Below are positions 24,102 to 31,192 of a DNA stretch of 64,000 nucleotides, one piece after another. Numbering within the stretch: the stretch's first letter is position 1; each line of letters opens with the position of its first letter. The stretch is from Rugamonas brunnea. GTDB lineage: Bacteria > Pseudomonadota > Gammaproteobacteria > Burkholderiales > Burkholderiaceae_D. The notes below the pieces were generated by a model that did not search any database, was not told where the DNA came from, and saw only the letters and a program-made list of their open reading frames with translations. Both the position numbers and the translations under genes were made by a program. Location of the stretch: NCBI RefSeq assembly GCF_014042345.1, contig NZ_JACEZT010000009.1, positions 186,001-250,000 of the forward strand. The letters run 5' to 3'.

Positions 24102-25409
24102 ATGCAACGCGCCCTGTCGTTCGATCAAAATCCGCCGTTGGCGCTACCCATGCGCTATTTCCTGAGCGCGCCGCTGTTCGCGGCGCTGGCCGCCGCACTG
24201 CTGCTGTGGCAGGGCGACGCCGCGCTGGCCTCGCGCTGGACCCCGGCCACGCTGGCACTCACCCACCTGCTCACACTCGGTTGCCTCAGCATGACCATGG
24301 TGGGTGCGCTCCTGCAAATGCTGCCCGTGGTGGCAGGCGTGGGCTTGCCCCACGCGCGGCCCGTGGCCGTCATCGTCCACATCGCGCTGTGCGCGGGCAC
24401 GCTGCTGCTGGCCAGCGCATTCTGGCTGGAAGCGCCGGCCCTGTTCCAACTGGCGCTGGCCGCCCTGCTGACGGCCCTCTGCCTGTTGCTGGTGGCCTGC
24501 ACCATCGGCCTGTGGCAGCAGCATGCCAGCGGCGCCACCGCCACCGTGGCCGCCATCCGCCTGTCGCTGGCGGCGCTGGCCATCACCATCATGCTGGGCG
24601 GCCTGCTGGCCGGCGCACTGGCCTGGCCCGAATTGCTGTCGCTGCCGCTGCCCGTGCTGACCGACGTCCACGCCATGTGGGGCCTGTTCGGCTGGGTAGG
24701 CTTGCTGGTGGTGGGCGTGGCCTTCCAGGTGGTGCCCATGTTCCAGGTGACGGAACCCTATCCGCATTGGCTGACGCGCAACTTCACCACCATCCTGTTC
24801 CTGTTGCTGCTGGTCTGCTCGATCGGCGCCAGCCTGCAACGGCCGGAAGATCTATGGTTCCATGCGGTCACCCAATCGGCGGTGGTGGCCGGCTACGGCC
24901 TGTTCGCGGCGATCACGCTGGCGCTGCTGGCGCGGCGCAAGCGCCCCAAGGCCGACCCCACCACGCTGTTCTGGCGCACCGCCATGGCCAGCCTGCTGGC
25001 CGCGCTGGTCCTGTGGCTGCTGCCCGTGGCCGCCGGCGACGCCAGCCACCCGCTGGCGCTGGGCGTGCTGTTCATCGCCGGCTTCGCGCTCACCACCATC
25101 AACGGCATGCTGTACAAGATCGTGCCTTTTCTGACGTGGTATCACCTGCAGGAAGCGATCGGCCGCGGCGCGCCCAACGTCAACAAGATCATCCCGGAAC
25201 GGCACGCGCGCTTGCAGTTCGCGCTGCACCTGGTGGCGCTGCTGCTGTTGCTGGCCGCCTGCTACTGGCCGCAGCAACTGGCGCGGCCAGCCGGCGCGGC
25301 CATGTGCGCCTCGTGCCTGTTCTTGTGGTTTAACCTGCTGCAGGTGATGCGCATGTACCGCCGCCTGCAACGCCAAGCACAAACCGGCAAGCATTTGGCG
25401 CCGGCCTGA
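24102..25409 (+). CDS. Polytopic heme-copper-oxidase-like / NnrS-like membrane protein
   Basis: A 435-residue protein with about 12 hydrophobic helices. Conserved-looking His residues sit inside helices (LALTHLLTLGCLSMTMVGALLQMLP; LTDVHAMWGLFGWVGLLVVGVAFQVVPMF; FLTWYHL), a pattern seen in heme-copper oxidase subunit I relatives and NnrS-type proteins. It lacks the full set of active-site histidines of NorB or CcoN, so it is unlikely to be a terminal oxidase. It follows the hemerythrin and DUF2249 genes in the FNR-box transcript. NnrS proteins ease NO stress, and a similar role is a reasonable guess; exact family membership needs a profile search. Confidence 0.65.
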   Translation: MQRALSFDQNPPLALPMRYFLSAPLFAALAAALLLWQGDAALASRWTPATLALTHLLTLGCLSMTMVGALLQMLPVVAGVGLPHARPVAVIVHIALCAGTLLLASAFWLEAPALFQLALAALLTALCLLLVACTIGLWQQHASGATATVAAIRLSLAALAITIMLGGLLAGALAWPELLSLPLPVLTDVHAMWGLFGWVGLLVVGVAFQVVPMFQVTEPYPHWLTRNFTTILFLLLLVCSIGASLQRPEDLWFHAVTQSAVVAGYGLFAAITLALLARRKRPKADPTTLFWRTAMASLLAALVLWLLPVAAGDASHPLALGVLFIAGFALTTINGMLYKIVPFLTWYHLQEAIGRGAPNVNKIIPERHARLQFALHLVALLLLLAACYWPQQLARPAGAAMCASCLFLWFNLLQVMRMYRRLQRQAQTGKHLAPA

Positions 25410-25435
25410 ACATCCTGTCCCCGAACGAGAACATC

Positions 25436-26344
25436 ATGACCTTAGAACACTGGATCCGCGTTAACACCCGGCAGATGGCGCCCCGCTCGACGGCGCTGCT
25501 CAAGCTGATCTTCAGCGACCCCGACCTGGCCGGCGACGAGCCGGTCTGGCTGCACGAGCTGATACGGCTGATGGCGCCGTTCGGGCTGGACGAGCGAGCC
25601 ACGCGCACCAGTGTGTTCCGCCTGACGGAGCAAGGCTGCCTGCAATCGCGCCGCCATGGCCGCCGCGCCAGCTACGAAGTCGCGCCATCGGCCGTCGACG
25701 GCCTGCGCGCCGCCTGGCGCCGCCTGAACGCCGCACCGGAGCGCCACTGGGACGGCGACTGGACGCTGCTGATCAACGCCGGCGGCCGCATCGGCGCCGC
25801 CACCTACGCCACCTTGCGCAAGGCCCTGGCCAATCACGGCTACTGCGCGCTGGCGCCCAACGTGCTGGCCCGCCCCACGGACCACGAAACGCGCGGCCAG
25901 GACGATCTGGCGGAACTGGGCGAAGACGCCCACATGGAGATCTTCAAGGTCAGCGGCCGGCAGGTGACCGGTGGCCGCCCGCCGGCAGAATTCGGGCGCG
26001 AAGCGTGGGATTTGAGCGCCGCGCGCACCGATTACGAGCGCTTTCTGCAGCAGTGCGCCCCATTGCGCGAGGCGCTGCGCAGCGGCCATACGCCGTCGCC
26101 GGAGCAAGCGTTCGTGATCCGGGTGCTGGTCGGCCTGGCCTGGCACCAGTGCCGCCACAACGACCCCATGCTGCCGCTGGAATTCCTGCCCGAAGACTGG
26201 CCCGCCCGCAGTGCCTATGACCTGTACCGCGACCTGCGCCGCCACACCCAGGTGGGCGCGCAGCGCCACGTGCACAGCGCCCCGGTGGTGATACCGGCCA
26301 TGCTGGCCAGGCCGATGCCCGAACTGTGCGCCCAGGCGGCCTGA
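25436..26344 (+). CDS. PaaX-family transcriptional regulator
   Basis: A 302-residue protein with a PaaX-type N-terminal winged helix (RSTALLKLIFSD..LIRLMAPFGLDERATRTSVFRLTEQGCLQSRR), a central Cas2-like domain (DGDWTLLINAG..ATYATLRKALANHGYCALAPNVLARP) and the helical C-terminal domain. PaaX represses phenylacetate degradation through phenylacetyl-CoA, but no paa genes lie in the window. It follows the membrane protein by 26 bases, so it probably belongs to the FNR-box transcript. Its link to nitrogen-oxide metabolism is unexplained; it may respond to another CoA ester or control distant genes. Confidence 0.85.
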   Translation: MTLEHWIRVNTRQMAPRSTALLKLIFSDPDLAGDEPVWLHELIRLMAPFGLDERATRTSVFRLTEQGCLQSRRHGRRASYEVAPSAVDGLRAAWRRLNAAPERHWDGDWTLLINAGGRIGAATYATLRKALANHGYCALAPNVLARPTDHETRGQDDLAELGEDAHMEIFKVSGRQVTGGRPPAEFGREAWDLSAARTDYERFLQQCAPLREALRSGHTPSPEQAFVIRVLVGLAWHQCRHNDPMLPLEFLPEDWPARSAYDLYRDLRRHTQVGAQRHVHSAPVVIPAMLARPMPELCAQAA

Positions 26345-26375
26345 CATCCGCTGCCACCCAAGCCGCAAGACCTAA

Positions 26376-26433
26376 GACGGGGTCAGGTCATGAAGTCGGG
26401 CAAGCTGCCTGATTGCATGACCTGACCCCGGTC
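26376..26433. repeat. REP-like palindrome, copy 2
   Basis: Outer arms GACGGGGTCAGGTCATG (26376-26392) and CATGACCTGACCCCGGTC (26416-26433) are complementary and share the core of the element at 17371. The 23-base centre differs and has only a short inner stem (GGCA/TGCC). It separates the PaaX-like gene from the glycerate kinase gene and may act as a terminator. Confidence 0.85.
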
Positions 26434-26507
26434 CATTTGTTCGTTTCCCGACAGCCGTGGCACACTAGCGCATTGACCGCCGCTGGCGGTCCAGCCAAGG
26501 AAACGCC

Positions 26508-27794
26508 ATGAACCCACCCCGCCAACTGTTACGCCGCATGTTCGACGCGGCCGTTGCCGCCGCCCAGCCAGCGCTTTGCCTGCCGCCCCACCTGCCGCCC
26601 GCGCCCAAGGGCCGCACGCTGGTGATCGGCGCCGGCAAGGCCTCGGCCGAGATGGCGCGCGCGCTGGAACAGCACTGGTCCGGTCCGTTGCAAGGACTGG
26701 TGGTCACGCGCTATGGCTACAGCGTGCCGTGCCAGCGCATCGAAATCGTGGAGGCGGCCCACCCGGTGCCGGACCAGGCGGGCATGGACGCGGCGCGCCG
26801 CATCCGCGCCATGGTCGAAGGGCTGACGGCCGACGATCTCGTGATCTGCCTGATTTCCGGCGGCGGCTCGTCGCTGCTGGTGCTGCCCGACGAGTCCCTC
26901 ACGCTGGCCGACAAGCAGGCCATCAACACCGCCCTGCTCAGGAGCGGCGCCACCATCGCCGAAATGAACTGCGTGCGGCGCCACCTGTCCGCCATCAAGG
27001 GCGGACGACTGGCGGCGGCCTGCCATCCCGCGCGCGTGGTCACGCTGCTGATTTCGGACGTGCCCGGCGACGATCCGGCCGATATCGCCAGTGGCCCCAC
27101 CTGCGCCGACCGCAGCACCTGCGCCGACGCGCTGGCCATCCTGCGCCGCTACGGCATCGCTGTGGCGCCCCATATCGTCGCCCTGCTGGAAAGCGGCGCC
27201 GGCGAAACAGTCAAGCCGGGCGACCCGCGCCTGGCCGGCAGCGAGATCCGCATGATCGCCACGCCGCAAATGGCGCTGGAGGCGGCGGCTGGCGTGGCGC
27301 GCGCGGCCGGCGTCACACCCTACATCCTCGGCGACAGCATCGAAGGCGAAGCGCGCGACGTGGGCATCGTCATGGCCGGCATCGCGCGGCAGGTGGCGGC
27401 GCGCGGCCAGCCGTTCCCGGCGCCCTGCGTGCTGCTCTCCGGCGGCGAAACCACGGTCACCGTGCGCGGGAACGGCCGCGGCGGGCGCAATGTGGAGTTC
27501 CTGCTGTCGCTGGGCGTCGCGCTCAACGGCGCGCCCGCCATCCACGCCATCGCCTGCGACACGGACGGGGTGGACGGCCAGGAAGAAATCGCCGGCGCCC
27601 TGCTCGGGCCGGACACGCTGGAACGGGCCTGGTCGCAAGGCATCAAGCCGCGCGACGCGCTGGCCAACAACGACGGCCACGGCTTCTTCCAGGCGCTCGG
27701 CGATTCCGTCATCTGCGGCCCCACGCTGACCAATGTGAACGACTTCCGCGCCATCCTGATCGATGCGGTATCGCCGCCGCCTTCGGAGGTATAA
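26508..27794 (+). CDS. Glycerate 2-kinase (DUF4147/MOFRL family)
   Basis: A 428-residue class II glycerate kinase that phosphorylates glycerate to 2-phosphoglycerate, feeding tartronate, glyoxylate or serine breakdown into glycolysis. The N-terminal DUF4147 domain shows VIGAGKASAEMARALE and LISGGGSSLLVLPDE; the C-terminal MOFRL domain shows LLSGGETTVTVRGNGRGGRNVEFLLS, ACDTDGVDG and TNVNDFRAILI. The length is normal for TtuD/GckA-type enzymes. It begins with a clear AAGGAAACGCC before the ATG. It is convergent with copA, nine bases apart, and no other glycerate pathway gene is nearby. Confidence 0.94.
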   Translation: MNPPRQLLRRMFDAAVAAAQPALCLPPHLPPAPKGRTLVIGAGKASAEMARALEQHWSGPLQGLVVTRYGYSVPCQRIEIVEAAHPVPDQAGMDAARRIRAMVEGLTADDLVICLISGGGSSLLVLPDESLTLADKQAINTALLRSGATIAEMNCVRRHLSAIKGGRLAAACHPARVVTLLISDVPGDDPADIASGPTCADRSTCADALAILRRYGIAVAPHIVALLESGAGETVKPGDPRLAGSEIRMIATPQMALEAAAGVARAAGVTPYILGDSIEGEARDVGIVMAGIARQVAARGQPFPAPCVLLSGGETTVTVRGNGRGGRNVEFLLSLGVALNGAPAIHAIACDTDGVDGQEEIAGALLGPDTLERAWSQGIKPRDALANNDGHGFFQALGDSVICGPTLTNVNDFRAILIDAVSPPPSEV

Positions 27795-27803
27795 GGCGCA
27801 CCG

Positions 27804-30233
27804 TCAGTCGTGCTGCGCTGGCCGCCACCGCTTGAGGCGCAGCGCATTACTCACCACGGATACACTGGAAAATGCCATCGCCGCACCGGCGATCATCGGG
27901 TTGAGCAGGCCGAAGGCGGCCAGCGGCACACCCACCAGGTTGAAGATGAAGGCCCAGAACAGGTTCTGGCGGATATTGCTGTAGGTGCGGCGCGAGATGT
28001 CGATGGCGTCCACCAGCAGGCGCGGGTCGCCCCGCATCAGGGTCACGCCCGCCGTCTGCATGGCCACATCGGTGCCGCTGCCCATGGCCACGCCCACGTC
28101 GGCCGAGGCCAGCGCGGGGGCGTCGTTGATGCCGTCACCGACCATCGCCACCCGCTTGCCGGCCTTGCGCAATTCCGCGATCACGACGCCCTTGGCCTGC
28201 GGGAGCACCTGGGCATGCACTTCGTCTATCCCCAGTTCGCGGCCAATGTGGTCGGCGGCGCCCTGGTTGTCTCCGGTGAGCATGACGGTGCGCACGCCCA
28301 GCGCATGCAGGCGTTCCACGGCCTGCCGGCTCTCCGGCTTGACGGCGTCGCCGAAAGCCAGCATGCCGATCAGCGCGGGCGAAGAACCAATGCTGGCCAG
28401 CCACGACACCGTGGCCCCGCCCTGCTCCTGCGCGCGCGCCTGCTCGCGCAAGGGGGCGACGCTGATGCCATGCTGGTCCAGCATGCGCTCATTGCCAAGC
28501 GCCAGTGGCTGGCCGTCCACCACCGCCGTCACGCCGTAGCCCGGCACCGCCTTCATGTCCTGCGCGGGGAGCGGTGCGATGTTGTCGGCCTGCGCGGCGT
28601 CGCGCATGGCCCGCGCCAATGGATGCTCACTGCCTTGCTGCACGGCCGCCGCCAGCGCCAGCAGGCGCTGATGGTCGCCATCGGCCGCAACATGGGCCGC
28701 CAGGCGCGGATGGCCCACCGTGAGCGTGCCGGTCTTGTCGAATGCCACCACCTGCACGCCGTGCAGCAGTTCCAGCGCTTCCGCGTCCTTGATCAGGATG
28801 CCGTGGCGGGCCGCGACACCGGTGCCGGCCATGATGGCGGTCGGCGTGGCCAGACCCAGTGCGCACGGACAGGCAATCACCAGCACGGCCACCGCGTTGA
28901 TAATGGCCGTGCTCCAGCCGGCGCCCGCCAGCCACCAGCCGATACATGTCACCGCCGCGATGGCGACGATGGCCGGCACGAACACGGCGCTGACCTGATC
29001 GACCAGCCGCTGGATCGGTGCCTTGGCCGCCTGCGCGTCCTCCACGGCGCGGATGATGCGCGCCAGCGTCGATTCGGTGCCCACCGCACTGGTTCGGGCC
29101 ACGAACAGCCCTTCCCCATTGACGGCGCCGCCGATCACCTTCTCACCCGGGCCTTTGCTGATGGGCAGGCTCTCGCCGGTCAGCATCGATTCGTCCACAT
29201 GGGTGCCGCCTTCCAGGATCACGCCATCCATCGGAATGCGCTCGCCGGGCCGCACCTGCACTTCGTCCCCCACTTTCAGGGCGGCGGCGGGCACCTCGCG
29301 CCAGGTGGTACCGCTGCGCACGCGCGCCGTTTCGGGCCGCAGCGATTGCAGAGCGCGGATTGCCTCCGTGGTCTGGCGCTTGGCGCGCGCTTCCAGCCAT
29401 TTGCCCAGCCGGACCAGCGTGATAACGACGGACGCCGCCTCGAAGTACAGATTCATCATGCCGCCCGGCTGCGTCAGCCACAGGTACAGGCTCAATCCAT
29501 AGGCGGCCGACGTGCCCAGCGCGACCAGCAGGTCCATATTGCCGGTGCGCGCCAGCAGCGCCTTCCACGCCGCGCGGTAGAAGCGCGCGCCGATCCAGAA
29601 CTGGACCGGCGTGGCCAGCGCCCATTGCAACCAGGCCGGGAGCATCAGGTGGACGCCGAACACCTCCAACACCATGGGCGCCAGCAAAGGCAGGGTGAGC
29701 GCGGCGGAGATGGCGATCTGCGACGGTTCGGACAACTGGCGGGATGCGGCGGCCGAAGTGGTCGGGGTGGCCGAAGCTGTCGAGGCGCCCGCCCCGGCCG
29801 GCGCATCGGCGGCGCTGGCTTCGTAGCCGGCCTTGGTGACGGCCGCCGCCAGGCGCGCCATGTCAGTCTCGTCGCCGGCCACCGTCACGCTGGCCCGCTC
29901 GGTGGCCAAGTTGACCGAGGCCGACAACACGCCCGGCACGGCGGCAAGCGCCTTTTCCACCCGCCCGGCGCAGGACGCGCAGGTCATGCCGCCGATGGCG
30001 AGGGTATATTCATGGGTGGGCACGTCGTAGCCCGCCTTGCGCACCACGGCGGCCAGGGCGTTGGCGGACAGGCCCGCCTCGCCCGTCACCCGGGCCGTTT
30101 CGGTCGCCAGGTTGACGGAGACGCTGCGCACGCCGGGGGCGGCGGCCAGCGCCTTTTCCACCCGCCCCGCGCACGAGGCGCATGTCATGCCCGAGATGGG
30201 CAGATCCAATTCCTTGATGCTGACTGCGGTCAT
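27804..30233 (-). CDS. copA: Copper-exporting P1B-type ATPase
   Basis: An 809-residue Cu(I) efflux ATPase of the inner membrane. Two N-terminal heavy-metal domains each carry [15 protein letters not shown] (cysteines 18/21 and 85/88). The membrane Cys-Pro-Cys sits in [20 protein letters not shown], the phosphorylated Asp in [11 protein letters not shown], and the nucleotide site includes SEHPLA and [10 protein letters not shown]. An Ala/Thr-rich linker separates HMA2 from the first membrane helix. The promoter upstream is a CueR-type operator. In this genome it would protect against copper while NirK and the Sco protein bring copper to the periplasm. Confidence 0.97.
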   Translation of the reverse strand: MTAVSIKELDLPISGMTCASCAGRVEKALAAAPGVRSVSVNLATETARVTGEAGLSANALAAVVRKAGYDVPTHEYTLAIGGMTCASCAGRVEKALAAVPGVLSASVNLATERASVTVAGDETDMARLAAAVTKAGYEASAADAPAGAGASTASATPTTSAAASRQLSEPSQIAISAALTLPLLAPMVLEVFGVHLMLPAWLQWALATPVQFWIGARFYRAAWKALLARTGNMDLLVALGTSAAYGLSLYLWLTQPGGMMNLYFEAASVVITLVRLGKWLEARAKRQTTEAIRALQSLRPETARVRSGTTWREVPAAALKVGDEVQVRPGERIPMDGVILEGGTHVDESMLTGESLPISKGPGEKVIGGAVNGEGLFVARTSAVGTESTLARIIRAVEDAQAAKAPIQRLVDQVSAVFVPAIVAIAAVTCIGWWLAGAGWSTAIINAVAVLVIACPCALGLATPTAIMAGTGVAARHGILIKDAEALELLHGVQVVAFDKTGTLTVGHPRLAAHVAADGDHQRLLALAAAVQQGSEHPLARAMRDAAQADNIAPLPAQDMKAVPGYGVTAVVDGQPLALGNERMLDQHGISVAPLREQARAQEQGGATVSWLASIGSSPALIGMLAFGDAVKPESRQAVERLHALGVRTVMLTGDNQGAADHIGRELGIDEVHAQVLPQAKGVVIAELRKAGKRVAMVGDGINDAPALASADVGVAMGSGTDVAMQTAGVTLMRGDPRLLVDAIDISRRTYSNIRQNLFWAFIFNLVGVPLAAFGLLNPMIAGAAMAFSSVSVVSNALRLKRWRPAQHD

Positions 30234-30263
30234 TCCTTACTCCGGTAGCGGTACACGTCCTAC

Positions 30264-30294
30264 AGTGTGTACCTTACCACCGTTGTAAGGTCAA
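30264..30294 (-). promoter_or_regulatory. CueR-type MerR operator-promoter of copA
   Basis: On the minus strand a -35 TTGACC (30289-30294) overlaps the dyad ACCTTAC-N7-GTAAGGT (30271-30291), followed after a 19-base spacer by CACACT as -10. The long spacer with a dyad between the elements is the hallmark of MerR-family control and matches the CueR box of copA promoters. No cueR gene is in the window. Confidence 0.85.
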
Positions 30295-30310
30295 GGGCAC
30301 GGCGCCGGGA

Positions 30311-31036
30311 TCAGTCTTCGTCGCCTTCATGATGCCGTACCTGCCCGGCCGCATGCTCGCCCTTGCCGCTCAGCGCCGCGATACCGGTCGGCGCGTCGTA
30401 CCATTGCACCGCACCGAAGCCCAGCACGGCCGCCAGCAGCACCACGGCCAGCGGACGCCACGCGCTGCGGATCGCCTCGCCCGCCGTGCCGCGCTTGCGG
30501 CCGGTGACCATGGCCGCCACCAGGTTCTCGCGATGCAGGCGGCTGCTCACCACCACCGCCGCCACGTGCAGCGCCACCAGCGCCACCATCAGGTTGGCCA
30601 GCAGCTCGTGGGTCTCCTCCAGCGCGTCGCCGCCCAGGTCCTGGAACAGGGTCCAGCCGGTGACGCCGATGGCCAGCGTCAGGCCCAGCATCGCCACGAT
30701 GGCCAGCGCGCCGGCCGGGTTGTGGCCCACGTAATGGGCGGGTTTGCGCTGCGCGAGCCCCTTCAGGTATTCAAGCACCTTGCCCGGCCCGCGCACGAAA
30801 CTGGTGAACCGCGCGTGGCGCGTGCCGATCACGCCCCACAGCAGCCGGAACACCACCAGCCCCACCATGCTGTAGCCCAGCGTGACGTGCAGCAGGCGCA
30901 GGCCGTCCTGCTCCGCCGTCAGGTAGGCGCCGGCGAAGCACAGCACCATCAGCCAGTGGAACACGCGCACCGGCGCGTCCCATACCAGCACCTTGCCATC
31001 CGAAGCCGCTGTCGCGGCGCCATTCAATTCGCTCAT
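30311..31036 (-). CDS. Cytochrome b561-type diheme membrane protein
   Basis: A 241-residue cytochrome b/b6 (Ni-hydrogenase-type b subunit) with four main membrane helices. Heme-ligand candidates are His in VFHWLMV, His in LLHVTLGYSMVGLVVFRLLWG, and His residues in HELLANLMVALVALHVAAVV. These proteins pass electrons between quinol and a periplasmic partner, often cytochrome c or a peroxidase. A fifth hydrophobic segment (LAVVLLAAVLGFGAV) and a short acidic His tail (RHHEGDED) end the protein. The start at 31036 follows AAGGAGAGCAAG; the frame is open to 31069. No partner gene is adjacent, so the role is open. Confidence 0.88.
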   Translation of the reverse strand: MSELNGAATAASDGKVLVWDAPVRVFHWLMVLCFAGAYLTAEQDGLRLLHVTLGYSMVGLVVFRLLWGVIGTRHARFTSFVRGPGKVLEYLKGLAQRKPAHYVGHNPAGALAIVAMLGLTLAIGVTGWTLFQDLGGDALEETHELLANLMVALVALHVAAVVVSSRLHRENLVAAMVTGRKRGTAGEAIRSAWRPLAVVLLAAVLGFGAVQWYDAPTGIAALSGKGEHAAGQVRHHEGDED

Positions 31037-31192
31037 CTTGCTCTCCTTGGTCAATTCCGGTCCGGCCATGCCCGACCTCTCATGGCTGCGATCATGGGGT
31101 GTGCATATTAAGTAATTCTTACGCAGCGAATTTGACCGCGCGGCGTGCTAGACTAAACCCGCCCCCACCCGGCCGCGCGGCCAGCCAGTGAC

